Source: a virus | Strand: one strand, 5' to 3' | Virus record (IMG/VR): IMGVR_UViG_3300027987_000004 | Span: 1 to 36,103 of that record | Length of the DNA stretch: 36,103 nt | Shown here: piece by piece, positions 15,362-24,118 of the stretch | How the letters are laid out: every line of letters starts with the position of its first letter | Numbering within the stretch: the first letter of the stretch is position 1 | Made by a program: the position numbers and the translations under genes | Notes under the pieces: generated by a model | The model's database searches: none | What the model saw: only the letters and a program-made list of their open reading frames with translations | What the model was told of the DNA's origin: nothing

Positions 15362-17007
15362 AGGTAGAGCCCTTCATACGGGTTGGTGGAAGTGCTTCCA
15401 CTGCCACTAAAGATGTTGGTAATGCCGTCCCACAGACCCTCAACAGTATTGAACAGGGAACTGTAGTCCGTTGTTCCCCCCGTGCTTCCTGAGAGATTCC
15501 CAAGAGAGCCAAGGGTGTTCATCCACTGGCTGGAGATAGCCGGGCCAAAGGACGAGAACATGTCTCCATAGACATTCGACGTCGGACGAGCCGCTGTATC
15601 GAAGGTCTTGATTGCGTCAAGGCTAGCGTCGTTCAACCCGGAAGCCAGTTCGTGTAGCATGTTGCCGGAGAACGTGTAGCCTTGGGCGGCTTGAGTATTC
15701 GTGACGTTGTTGGCAATGGCATCACCATATGCCGTGCCTCCGATACCCGAGGTACCCACGGATTTTGCCAGAGCATCCCAGAACGGATCCTTCCAGCGCA
15801 CCGCCTCGATGCCCATGTTGAGCATGTCTTCCATCTGATTGGAATAGTCATACGATGCCCACGCTCCGCCCAGCCCTCCAAGCAAGTCAAGCAGTCCGCC
15901 GGTACCAGAAGTACCACTCGTTCCACTAGTTCCACTAAGTAGAGAAGTGAGTGCTTGTAGCGGATCTCCCGTGAGAGTGCCTAGGGAACTCAAAGACCCC
16001 GAAGGCAGCCCAAGCGTTTCGGTGATCTGATCCCACAAACTAGGCTGTACGTTATCAAACACCTCCCCACCAAAAGGATCCGTATAGCTTGGATCAAGCA
16101 GTGTCGGGTCTACCGTGGTGGTAGTATCGAATATTTGGTTCCCAAATGGATCATTGTAGGCCGGGTCAAGTAGTGTTGAGGGATCTACCGTAGTAGTGGT
16201 GTCGAATACTTGATTCCCGAAGGGATCATTGTAGTTTGGATCAAGCAGTGTACTACCCGTGGTTGCCGTTGTAAGGGACGGATCCAGCAGGCTCCCTGCT
16301 TGATACCCCGCTTCCGGCATGATGGCATCAACAGCTTGCAACTCGGAAAGAGTACCGGCGTTCGCCAGTTCATCCAGAAAGGTAGTTGCGCCAGAGAGTG
16401 CTCCTTCTAGTGTACCCGTTGTCAATGCGCCGGTAATGGCCCCACCTAGGGCCGGGGCACCAAGAATGAGCATCATTCCCGGAGACGACATGAACTGCAT
16501 GAAGTCTGCCGCCATATCACCAATATCGAATAGGCTGCCGGTATCCAGATACCCCTTGTAGATGTCGTACATACCTGTCAGGGAAGCTTCTTTGGCTTCC
16601 GGACTTAGGGTTGTCCACGTAGACGCGATGGTGGGATCTTGGGCGAGATATGACAAGCCATCCCACATGTGAACCCCATAGATGCTCTCCGCTAGAGCAA
16701 TGTCTTCAGGGGTAAACCCAATTGCGGTTAGAGCATCGATTGTTTGTTGGTAGTTGTAGACATCTGTCTCATTGACGGTCTGCAACGACCCGATGTCCGT
16801 ATTGGCAACTACCGTGGGATCAGCAATAGGTGTAAACGCCTCTACTGTACCAACATCGTTGGTAACTGTAGAGTAGTTCGCCGGAGCCTGTACAATCCCT
16901 CCGTTGTATGGATCAGTCCACGTCCCGGTAGAGGGAGTGTAGATTGCTCCACCAATGCTATAGCTGGTCGCTGGTCCTAGATATTCGCCAGTGTATGAAT
17001 CATACAT
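15358..17007 (-). CDS. Repeat-containing virion-associated protein (549 aa)
   Basis: A Thr/Ser/Gly/Asp-rich protein beginning MYDSYTGEYLGPATSYSIGG. Its centre holds three tandem copies of a 25-residue unit LLDPxYNDPFGNQxFDTTTT (DNA about 16055-16255), followed by a short GTSGTSGTSGTGG linker. The N-terminal part is beta-like and the 160-220 region is hydrophobic and Gly/Ala-rich (MMLILGAPALGGAITGALTT). I chose ATG 17007, 8 nt after AGAGG, over an in-frame TTG at 17025. Placed among tail and ejection genes; function unknown. Confidence 0.55.
   Translation of the reverse strand: MYDSYTGEYLGPATSYSIGGAIYTPSTGTWTDPYNGGIVQAPANYSTVTNDVGTVEAFTPIADPTVVANTDIGSLQTVNETDVYNYQQTIDALTAIGFTPEDIALAESIYGVHMWDGLSYLAQDPTIASTWTTLSPEAKEASLTGMYDIYKGYLDTGSLFDIGDMAADFMQFMSSPGMMLILGAPALGGAITGALTTGTLEGALSGATTFLDELANAGTLSELQAVDAIMPEAGYQAGSLLDPSLTTATTGSTLLDPNYNDPFGNQVFDTTTTVDPSTLLDPAYNDPFGNQIFDTTTTVDPTLLDPSYTDPFGGEVFDNVQPSLWDQITETLGLPSGSLSSLGTLTGDPLQALTSLLSGTSGTSGTSGTGGLLDLLGGLGGAWASYDYSNQMEDMLNMGIEAVRWKDPFWDALAKSVGTSGIGGTAYGDAIANNVTNTQAAQGYTFSGNMLHELASGLNDASLDAIKTFDTAARPTSNVYGDMFSSFGPAISSQWMNTLGSLGNLSGSTGGTTDYSSLFNTVEGLWDGITNIFSGSGSTSTNPYEGLYL
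16055..16255 (-). repeat. Three tandem coding repeats, about 75 bp each
   Basis: Within the repeat-containing virion protein, three adjacent units encode LLDPNYNDPFGNQVFDTTTT, LLDPAYNDPFGNQIFDTTTT and LLDPSYTDPFGGEVFDN. The first two are nearly identical; the third has diverged. DNA-level similarity is high for the first pair, suggesting recent duplication. The unit could bind calcium or form a beta-solenoid rung. Confidence 0.8.
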
Positions 17008-17560
17008 CTTCTGTACCTCTCTCAATCATTGTTGCCGCTTTCTCCGGATCGAGCGGCCAATCGCAATCCTGCGCAAAACGCGCAAACGTGGTTTCTGGAT
17101 GTTGGAGCAAGTCCTTGAACTCCACTACCAGCAGCTTCTTCACATCTCGTCTATTCTTTAGGGTTCGTACCAATTCCTCAAATCGAGCGGGATACTCCTT
17201 GATCCACTGCTCAGGATTGTACATCCGGGCCTGCTTAGGATGTGACTCTTGGTAACTCTCCATAATCTCTGCCGGGTCGCGTTTCATTACGACAACGCTG
17301 TAGCCCGGTTCATGTACTGCCAGATGGCCAAGCCATCCCATAAGGAATTTGATTGCGTGGCCGTCGTACATAGTTGGAAACCCAACTCGGGTGAAGTCCG
17401 TAATGTGGGGTTCGTATAGACTACCGGGGTTGGCTTTCTCCCCCTCATTGAATTCTTTGTCCCGCAGAGGATTGTAGTACAGAGGAATTCCCCCTGCCTG
17501 CGCTCCGCTCATAGCCATCGAGGTTCCTGATCTCTGCATTCCGGTTACGATATAGATCAT
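17000..17560 (-). CDS. Sulfotransferase-like P-loop protein
   Basis: A 186-residue protein with the two PAPS-binding marks of sulfotransferases: the N-terminal 5'-phosphosulfate loop IVTGMQRSGTSM, and the 3'-phosphate block SVVVMKRDPAEIMESYQES near the middle. A later LLVVEFKDLLQHPETTFARF matches the usual C-terminal block. It would transfer sulfate from PAPS to an acceptor that cannot be predicted, perhaps a surface glycan or a virion protein. It lies directly downstream of the Gly-rich fibre gene. It is shorter than cellular enzymes, so other P-loop kinases or transferases remain possible. Confidence 0.7.
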   Translation of the reverse strand: MIYIVTGMQRSGTSMAMSGAQAGGIPLYYNPLRDKEFNEGEKANPGSLYEPHITDFTRVGFPTMYDGHAIKFLMGWLGHLAVHEPGYSVVVMKRDPAEIMESYQESHPKQARMYNPEQWIKEYPARFEELVRTLKNRRDVKKLLVVEFKDLLQHPETTFARFAQDCDWPLDPEKAATMIERGTEDV

Positions 17561-17566
17561 ATGTCC

Positions 17567-19279
17567 TTATACAAATCTGTATTCAGTTACAATAACAATA
17601 CCGGCTGCGCCAGCACTGCCTCCGTGGGCGGATTGACTTTGACCTGTTGCGCCCGCTCCTCCGCCACCACCATAATTTCCACCGGCTGTTCCGTTATGTG
17701 TCGAGGTTGATACCACACCAGCACCCCCACCTCCTAACAGACTGTCTCCGCCTTTGCCACCTAATCCTCGAGACGCGTTAGCAAAACCAATGCCCGGAAG
17801 GCCACCAGCACCCGTGACGTTAACATCACCGCTTGATCCCGTGCCTCCTGTCCCCGGCGTTTGGCTAGGAACAACAGAGGTGGATGAAGCACCAACGCCC
17901 CCGCCTGTACCTCCTGTTGCGGAACAATGCGCCCCAAACGAAGTGGTCCCTCCAGTACCTCCTGCGGTACCTGAGCCCCCGGCTGCTCCGGCGGCTCCGA
18001 TTGTTACGGTTTCGGTAGATCCAAGAGAAGCTGTCAAAACAAGTTTCCGGGAATAACCTCCGGCACCTCCTCCTGCCCCTCCATTGCTTTCTCCAGTACC
18101 CGTTGCCTCACAACCCCCAGAACCCCCTCCACCCCCAACCAACTCAATAAGGGCAGCAACAAGATTGCTGGGCTTCGTCCATGTCCCGCTTGCCGTGAAT
18201 ACCTGTTGGGACACCGTGAGGGTTCCACCACTAGCTGCGTCTTGGAAGGTCGGGAGAGCACTCGCACCATTGCTGGTCAAGACCTGTCCCGATGTCCCTA
18301 CGCTGGCGATACTCTGATGAGCGCCTGTGGCTGTCGTGCCTCCACAGATCACGGCATAGGCTGTAGCCGTGCTACGTCCTGTACCACCGTCCGCAACTAC
18401 AAGATCGGTGATGCCGGTAATCGTGCCACCCGTGATGGTAGCCGAGGCGGTAGACAACGCACTGATAGCTAGTGTTCCGGATGTCTCCGTAATCGTTGCC
18501 GCACCACTGTTCCAGTTTAGAACACTCCCCGCAGCCAGATGAATATCGGCCCCGAAGTACGCATCAGAGATGGTGATCACAGCGTGTTCGTGGCTGTTAA
18601 CGTAGATAATGCCCTGTGTGGCGTGGGCAGTGATCACCTGCCCCACTTCAATCCCGTAAGCGGGTTGGGTTGGAATCGTCGTCGTCAAACCCCCTGCCGT
18701 CTGAGACAGGTAGAGTTCGTCTCCCGCGACAAAGGCACTTGTATCGATGTTCCGCACATAACCGTGAATAACCACCGCCCCGTAGCCGTTGTTCGCTACT
18801 GCGTCTTGGAGAATCCCCAAGATTGTGTGATCCGTGTCGGCATCGGCAAGAGCGATCTCCGGGCGAGAACCTGTGGAGCCTGAGACCTTGACGACTTGTC
18901 CAGCCGTCATCGAAGAACCGCTCGTGTTCCTAGCGACGACCCATTGGTCTTGGGCTAGAGTCCACTTGTGAATCTCAGTGTTATAGTGTAGCTGGGTAAT
19001 ACCCGCGACATCTTGGGCGTGAATCCACACCTCATTGGCATCCGCATAACCGGGGTCCACAACCTCGGCTAGAAGGACACTATTCGTGTCTACATTGAGG
19101 TCCCCTGTCATGGCTCGTGTGCCATCGATCAGGAGATACTGGGTATGGTCGTCGTCTCCTAGGCCCGTCAACAGGCCGTGATCCAGCAGCCCAGCGAGGG
19201 TTGCTGCATCAACGGTGTCGGGCCAAGAAGAGCCATCTCCCCGTAGGAATTCCCCATCCGTGTAGATTCTCGACTTCAT
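17567..19279 (-). CDS. Tail fibre/adhesin with glycine-rich tip
   Basis: A 570-residue protein. The N-terminal part (residues 1-70, ending LIDGTRAMTGDLNVD) resembles fibre attachment segments. The central 80-330 is repetitive beta structure (TGGTITGITDLVVADGGTGR, common in fibres). From about 350, FTASGTWTKPSNLVAALIEL begins a C-terminal glycine-rich domain with many GGGG and TGGTGG runs. Such polyglycine sandwich domains carry receptor-binding loops in phage adhesins. This is the likely host-range determinant, and the adjoining sulfotransferase gene may be related to receptor chemistry. Confidence 0.75.
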   Translation of the reverse strand: MKSRIYTDGEFLRGDGSSWPDTVDAATLAGLLDHGLLTGLGDDDHTQYLLIDGTRAMTGDLNVDTNSVLLAEVVDPGYADANEVWIHAQDVAGITQLHYNTEIHKWTLAQDQWVVARNTSGSSMTAGQVVKVSGSTGSRPEIALADADTDHTILGILQDAVANNGYGAVVIHGYVRNIDTSAFVAGDELYLSQTAGGLTTTIPTQPAYGIEVGQVITAHATQGIIYVNSHEHAVITISDAYFGADIHLAAGSVLNWNSGAATITETSGTLAISALSTASATITGGTITGITDLVVADGGTGRSTATAYAVICGGTTATGAHQSIASVGTSGQVLTSNGASALPTFQDAASGGTLTVSQQVFTASGTWTKPSNLVAALIELVGGGGGSGGCEATGTGESNGGAGGGAGGYSRKLVLTASLGSTETVTIGAAGAAGGSGTAGGTGGTTSFGAHCSATGGTGGGVGASSTSVVPSQTPGTGGTGSSGDVNVTGAGGLPGIGFANASRGLGGKGGDSLLGGGGAGVVSTSTHNGTAGGNYGGGGGAGATGQSQSAHGGSAGAAGIVIVTEYRFV

Positions 19280-19639
19280 TTAGGTAACGTACCACCCTTG
19301 ATTGTTCTCGAAGTGTAAAGTCTCTCCCGCAGCCAGTGCGTGAGATATAATGATTCTGTCTGCGGTAGTGATGTTGATCTGAACCGTAACGGTAGCAGAC
19401 ACCGTATCCTTGTTGTAGATTGAGATGGACCGCACCATACGCCGAGCCCCCGGAATAGGGGCAGCAAGCATTGTTACGTCCGTTGCACCATTGGATGTAC
19501 CCGTGTTGGTAGCTTCTGCCACAATTCCAAGCATATAGAACTCTTGAGTGTAGTTGACCGCCCAATCTAACTCGTTGGTGGTTACCGCCCCTCCCAGATA
19601 CATCTCAAGAGAAGTAGTGTCGAGCGCTAGCACAATCAT
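19280..19639 (-). CDS. Small virion/tail protein (119 aa)
   Basis: A beta-rich protein with the pattern RRMVRSISIYNKDTVSATVTVQINI...HALAAGETLHFENNQGWYVT, which I associate with small fibre-attachment or decoration proteins of podoviruses. It ends immediately before the fibre gene and overlaps the tail protein upstream by 4 nt, supporting a tail role. No export signal. Confidence 0.55.
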   Translation of the reverse strand: MIVLALDTTSLEMYLGGAVTTNELDWAVNYTQEFYMLGIVAEATNTGTSNGATDVTMLAAPIPGARRMVRSISIYNKDTVSATVTVQINITTADRIIISHALAAGETLHFENNQGWYVT

Positions 19640-21357
19640 CGTTCAAGTACCTCAAATTCCAATTCGATAGCTTCGAGACGAAGCGGAGTATTGGAACTGT
19701 TAGTAATTTTGAAAGCCGGACGTCTCATTACTCCAAGTTCCGTAATGGTTCCTCGGTTGTCTGCCATATCCACTGTACGAGCAGTGTTGAAGTTCTGGTA
19801 GTCGTCATCGGACCACTGGATACTCACCGAGGCCGCAGACAACTGCTCATCGCCAATTAGAGTCAGTCTACGGACTCGCTTGTATCTTTGTGTTCCAAAG
19901 TCAGCGCGAGCCGTTTGGATAGTCATGGTGTACGACTGTGCATTATAGTCTTGCCACACCATATTGCTTCGATCCTGCCACCTATCTACATAACCGCCCG
20001 TATCATTTAGGGAGATCCAATAGACGGTGTCTTGAGTACCTGACGAAGCTCCAATCATGGTTTTGTTAAAATCGAGTTTAGTCCAAAGTTTGTTCTTGAT
20101 GTCATAACACATCGTATCCCGGGCGGTACTGGTGTCTTGATAGGTGACGAGGACATAGTCTCGACCAAAATACCGAATCAATCGAACGCCGGGGTTACTA
20201 CCCCCCGTGGTAATGAAGTTTTCTTGACGGGTAAGGTCGTCTGAGATTTGTTCCAGTTGGTGGGTGTCAATATTGTAGAGATATGTGTTGTACCCATTAG
20301 CAATTGCAACATAGTTGCGCAAGGAATGCAGAGTGTGATAACCCCCGGTGCTTCGATTTGCCGCAGGCACAGTTAGGGTCATCTCGGGCACCCGCTTCAA
20401 TACGGATCCTTGCGGGTTGCCTACGTTCTGGTAGAAACCAACTTCCTCTTCGGTCACAACCATGATCTTGTTTTTTACCACGACAATGCCACCGATCTGC
20501 GCTCCCCGCAAAGAGGTGGCTAGATAATTGGTAGCATGAAGAGTATGGTAATCGTTGTACTGTGTATTGTACAGCCGTCCCTTCTCATCGATGAAGAAGA
20601 TGTAGCCATCCATGAAACACGCATACGGACAAGTATTCGTATCCGGCATATTAGCACTCATCAGTTTCTGAAGATGCTCGCGTGTTACCGTAATCCCGGC
20701 ATTGGTTGCGGTTGCATTTACCGTGGTTGCGTCGTCGCTTCCCATCGTAATGGTGCCCGCTCCATAGTCCACGGCCTGAACACGCGCATTAGCCGGAATC
20801 CCGGTGCCACTGAGTAGTTGTCCAACCGCTACTTCTTGCGCAGTAAACACCCCACCAGTACAGTTTGTGAGGGTCGGCGATGCAGATGTGGTATCCGCCG
20901 TAAATGTAGTTGCCGTTTCATCATAGGTGATATTGAACAGATAGATCCCACCTGCTGGGGTTGCGCCAGTGATACCCGTTGCACTAAAAATGATCATCCC
21001 CGTCAAGGAGGCATCAATTGCTCCCTCGGTGATATATCCAACTCCTACACCCCCATCAATAGTGCCAATCTGACTGTTATTTCTGTACACAGAACCATCA
21101 GCCCAAGCAGAATACCAATAGTTATCTGACCCTGCGTGAATGTTGCTTCCTTTAACACCACTATTTGGTTGAGCCCCTCCGTTGTTCCACAAGCCCGGGC
21201 GCTTCTCAACGTAGATTTTTGTTTCCCCATCCACCGTTTGCAGTGGTCTTGCGAAACAGTTTGTATAAAGCTGGTCAATGGCACTCGTAGTCGCGTCAGT
21301 ACGCCGACTAGGATTTCCCGCCAACTTAATCCGTTTGACCTCTGTCTTAAGAGCCAT
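19636..21357 (-). CDS. Tail accessory/DNA-stabilization protein (P22 gp10-like)
   Basis: A 573-residue beta-rich protein (MALKTEVKRIKLAGNPSRRT onward). Regularly repeated Tyr/Asp/Trp motifs such as YWYSAWADGSVYRN, FIDEKGRLYNTQ, LRNYVAIANGYNTYLYN and YDIKNKLWTKLDF suggest beta-propeller blades, as seen in P22 gp10-type tail plug proteins. It follows the gp4-like gene as expected. I chose ATG 21357; a TTG 10 codons upstream would add residues read through the previous gene. Confidence 0.6.
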   Translation of the reverse strand: MALKTEVKRIKLAGNPSRRTDATTSAIDQLYTNCFARPLQTVDGETKIYVEKRPGLWNNGGAQPNSGVKGSNIHAGSDNYWYSAWADGSVYRNNSQIGTIDGGVGVGYITEGAIDASLTGMIIFSATGITGATPAGGIYLFNITYDETATTFTADTTSASPTLTNCTGGVFTAQEVAVGQLLSGTGIPANARVQAVDYGAGTITMGSDDATTVNATATNAGITVTREHLQKLMSANMPDTNTCPYACFMDGYIFFIDEKGRLYNTQYNDYHTLHATNYLATSLRGAQIGGIVVVKNKIMVVTEEEVGFYQNVGNPQGSVLKRVPEMTLTVPAANRSTGGYHTLHSLRNYVAIANGYNTYLYNIDTHQLEQISDDLTRQENFITTGGSNPGVRLIRYFGRDYVLVTYQDTSTARDTMCYDIKNKLWTKLDFNKTMIGASSGTQDTVYWISLNDTGGYVDRWQDRSNMVWQDYNAQSYTMTIQTARADFGTQRYKRVRRLTLIGDEQLSAASVSIQWSDDDYQNFNTARTVDMADNRGTITELGVMRRPAFKITNSSNTPLRLEAIELEFEVLER

Positions 21358-22324
21358 AAGGCACTTCGCCTTCGTAATTGGGTTCAAACTTGATCGAAAG
21401 AGTCTGGGTCACGGAAGCCAAGGCCTCCTGATACACGTTCTCCGCTTCCAACCACAGTCCTTTCCGTTCGGAAGCATCAATGCCATAGTTGCCAGCCGCT
21501 AGGGCAGCCAGATACATGACTACGGCCAAATGAAACGCTTGAGGGATGTCGAGGGTGTTGGTCGTTGCATCCAAGTCTTGGAAGGTGGTTCGATACGAAA
21601 ATTCGATGATCTGGTCTGCGCTGGAAGTCGTCCAGCGGGGATACCACCAAAAGGTACCCGTATTGAGTAGCGAATCGAAGAAGAGGGTGTGGGGAGTTCC
21701 TGTGACGGTTAGGTCCCCAAGCCGGTAGTAGTCCTTCTCCGATGAAAGATTGATGGGCCACCGAGCATTGTTGGTAAGATCCAAGATGTTCGCGTGGTAG
21801 ATCTGTAGGGGAGTTGAAATAAGGTTGCTAGCCGTGCCGCCATCGTAGACGAACACACGGTTCCCAGCAGCTGCGGTATCCGTTAAATTATCGGCAAGAG
21901 TGACCGTAGTACCAACAGCCGCCCCACTCTGGGTGGACCACTGGAACGTGCCGTCATCCAACTCAAGTCCTACCACGTAGGTATCGCCAAACCCGGAGGC
22001 ACTAGTCACCACAATATCCGCCTGTGAGGCCGTAGCCGCAGACGCAAGTGTGGTACTGGTGTAGCCATTCCAAGCTACCGTGCGGGTACCGTTGGCGATA
22101 TAGTTCTGCCCGGTCGTGGGCAGGATTGCTCCTCGCTTACGCGACCACAGCGGCATGTTTCTCCCCGCCAACCACTTCACCAGATAGTTGAACTTTCGGA
22201 GCAGTTCCGTCTGTTTCGCCGTGGCTACGGTTTCGCCCGTACCAAGAACTCCGATGTGCAACAGAGCATCTGTGATGAAGTTTGCGGCTGTGTTGTCGTA
22301 ATCATACGAGCCTGACGTCGCCAT
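21347..22324 (-). CDS. Tail accessory factor (P22 gp4-like)
   Basis: A 325-residue protein. The N-terminal pattern NFITDALLHIGVLGTGETVATAKQTELLRKFNYLVKWL is the helical connector signature of gp4-type adaptor proteins that attach to the portal and close the filled head. A beta-rich insertion follows, then FHLAVVMYLAALAAGNYGID. Order gp4-like, then gp10-like matches P22-type tails. Assignment is by pattern and position. Confidence 0.6.
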   Translation of the reverse strand: MATSGSYDYDNTAANFITDALLHIGVLGTGETVATAKQTELLRKFNYLVKWLAGRNMPLWSRKRGAILPTTGQNYIANGTRTVAWNGYTSTTLASAATASQADIVVTSASGFGDTYVVGLELDDGTFQWSTQSGAAVGTTVTLADNLTDTAAAGNRVFVYDGGTASNLISTPLQIYHANILDLTNNARWPINLSSEKDYYRLGDLTVTGTPHTLFFDSLLNTGTFWWYPRWTTSSADQIIEFSYRTTFQDLDATTNTLDIPQAFHLAVVMYLAALAAGNYGIDASERKGLWLEAENVYQEALASVTQTLSIKFEPNYEGEVPYGS

Positions 22325-22326
22325 TG

Positions 22327-22524
22327 TTACTTATCCTTTTTACGTTTCTTCAACCAATCCTGTACCGTCTTCGTCTCATAGATCCGAATGCATGTCCAGA
22401 TGATGGTGGCCAGCGCCGCAATTGCGGGTAACCAGCCCATGAGAGTGGAAACAACAGTAGACACGCTTAGAATATCCCCCACGGTTTTTGACGAATCTGT
22501 TAGGTGCATTTGCTGGATTTGCAT
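22327..22524 (-). CDS. Small holin-like membrane protein (65 aa)
   Basis: A 65-residue protein from ATG 22524, one base after the stop of the zinc-ribbon gene. Residues 20-50 form one long or two short hydrophobic spans (VVSTLMGWLPAIAALATIIWTCIRIYE), and the end is strongly basic (WLKKRKKDK). The block LPAIAALATIIWTCIRIYETKTVQ recurs in small phage holin-like proteins. It lies in the virion operon, separate from the plus-strand holin candidate, so it might be a second holin or regulator. Confidence 0.6.
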   Translation of the reverse strand: MQIQQMHLTDSSKTVGDILSVSTVVSTLMGWLPAIAALATIIWTCIRIYETKTVQDWLKKRKKDK

Positions 22525-22525
22525 T

Positions 22526-22831
22526 CTATATAGTCCCGTTGTTATCGTCGAAGGTTCCAGACGGAACGGAGGTTTCTTGTACCCCAGCTGATGTGTAATC
22601 TGGAGAACCGTCGATTTCACCTCGAGACGGACGCGACCACGTAGGTGCAATGTCTTCTCGGATGTCTTTAGGAAAATCCTGCGGGTTGCGGGGATCCCAG
22701 CACTTACCACAGACCATTAGACCTGTCCACTCCTTGCGGAGTTCATGGTTCTTGTATTTACGCCTACAGCGGTCGCAGTAGACGTTCCACGCGCCCAATT
22801 CAGCGTAGTCTTTAGGACCTCTTGGAACCAC
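22526..22831 (-). CDS. Zinc-ribbon protein
   Basis: A 101-residue protein with two CxxC pairs: YCDRCRRKYKNHELR and VCGKCWDPRNP, a zinc ribbon of the type common in phage virion operons. The C-terminal half is polar and probably disordered. GTG start at 22831 with GGGAGG nine nt upstream, overlapping the glycosyltransferase end by 20 nt. Role unknown; could bind DNA or a virion partner. Confidence 0.7.
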   Translation of the reverse strand: MVPRGPKDYAELGAWNVYCDRCRRKYKNHELRKEWTGLMVCGKCWDPRNPQDFPKDIREDIAPTWSRPSRGEIDGSPDYTSAGVQETSVPSGTFDDNNGTI

Positions 22832-23471
22832 GTTTGATTGCCTCCCTTAGACTGGCCTTGTATCGGAAATGCCCATCGTGTCCAAGTTGAATCGTTGGAT
22901 CCACGTAGAGCTGGTAACCTTGCTTTTTGGCCATCCGAAAGAAGTGCATGTCTTCCCCCACCTTGTTCTTGGAGCCGTCTTCCAACGTCTCCTTGTACAC
23001 GCGGAACATGTCGTCACTGGTGTCCTTAGCAATGTCTTCAATTACCTGACGCTGCATACAGACAAACCCTAAGCCCATACCGTCGGCTTTGTATAGCCCT
23101 AATTCCCCCGGTTCAATGTTCTTCACAATGAACTTCGGGTTATCGAAGTTTTTGGTAACATAGGCCGCACCAACCATTGGATAGTGCTGGGCAAGATACA
23201 ACAGACGCACAATGTGAGACGGATCTGGAACGATGTCGTCATCAATCCAGAGAACATGCGTACATTCGGTTTCCAAAAAAGAAAAGGCTAGAGACTCACG
23301 GGCAAACTGAATGAGCGAGTTGCCTTGCTCTTTCAGGAACTCATAAGTTACACCTAGCCTATCTAACTCCACCAGTGCATTGACCACGGCGGTCATCAGG
23401 TCAAGGGGAACCTTGCCTGATGCCGTCGGGATCGCAATAGCGAGTTTGCTATCTTTTACGTCTAGTTTCAT
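22812..23471 (-). CDS. GT-A fold glycosyltransferase
   Basis: A 219-residue protein of glycosyltransferase-2-like type. It has LAIAIPTASGKV at the N terminus, then FARESLAFSFLETECTHVLW and the metal-binding IDDDIVPDP, then MVGAAYVTKNFDNP and GMGLGFVCMQRQVIE, and near the end GEDMHFFRMAKKQGYQLYVD with a His for the catalytic loop (LGHDGH). It probably transfers a sugar from a nucleotide sugar; acceptor unknown, possibly virion proteins or surface glycans. ATG overlaps the previous stop (ATGA). Confidence 0.75.
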   Translation of the reverse strand: MKLDVKDSKLAIAIPTASGKVPLDLMTAVVNALVELDRLGVTYEFLKEQGNSLIQFARESLAFSFLETECTHVLWIDDDIVPDPSHIVRLLYLAQHYPMVGAAYVTKNFDNPKFIVKNIEPGELGLYKADGMGLGFVCMQRQVIEDIAKDTSDDMFRVYKETLEDGSKNKVGEDMHFFRMAKKQGYQLYVDPTIQLGHDGHFRYKASLREAIKRGSKRS

Positions 23472-24118
23472 CAGTGGTCTAGTGGCTGGGCAATGTACAA
23501 CTGAGCCTCCGCCCCCGTGCTATACGAGTTGACAACCAAACGCACAGCGGACGCCCCGAGAGGAGCAGCGCCCTGTACGTCGGCGGTCTTGCCGTCAAAC
23601 GCGGTAATCGGAATCCAGACTGCACTTTGTTGCGGGGTGGCAAAATCTCCAACCCGCGCCCCTAGAATCATCTGTACATCGTAGTCGATGGTTCCCGTAA
23701 TATCAACATGCAGAGAGGCCGCATTCGAGGAATGAGCATCTAGTTGATAGGTAGAGGTAACCACTTCATCGGACAAATCCACGTCCAGTGTGTTGGCTCC
23801 CAGAGTCGAAGAAACCGAGAGAGCCGTAAAGGTTTTGTAGTAGTTGGCCGACACAACGGTGCCTGCATTGGGTCCCGTCAGGGCTTCCGTCTGCGCCTTG
23901 CCGTCAGCATCCGTGCCCGTAAGGGTTAGGGTGATACCGGAAAGGTTGGCAGCCGAAGTGAAGTTGAGTTTGTGGGCAAGACCATCACTCATGGCCCCAT
24001 CCGCAGACCCAACATCCCAATCAGCATTTGTCCAAGGACCAGCTCCTGTGAGTCCCGCTACAAGAGTAGTCCCATCCGTGGCTTCGGCATCGACATCCAC
24101 ATCAAAGATCTTGAACAT
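23471..24118 (-). CDS. Virion protein, beta-rich (215 aa)
   Basis: A Thr/Ala/Asp-rich beta-sandwich-like protein without Cys. The middle (ITLTLTGTDADGKAQTEALT, then GTVVSANYYKTFTALSVSS) has the look of head or tail decoration modules found downstream of capsid genes. Joined to both neighbours by 1-4 nt overlaps. Function beyond structural protein cannot be told. Confidence 0.5.
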   Translation of the reverse strand: MFKIFDVDVDAEATDGTTLVAGLTGAGPWTNADWDVGSADGAMSDGLAHKLNFTSAANLSGITLTLTGTDADGKAQTEALTGPNAGTVVSANYYKTFTALSVSSTLGANTLDVDLSDEVVTSTYQLDAHSSNAASLHVDITGTIDYDVQMILGARVGDFATPQQSAVWIPITAFDGKTADVQGAAPLGASAVRLVVNSYSTGAEAQLYIAQPLDH

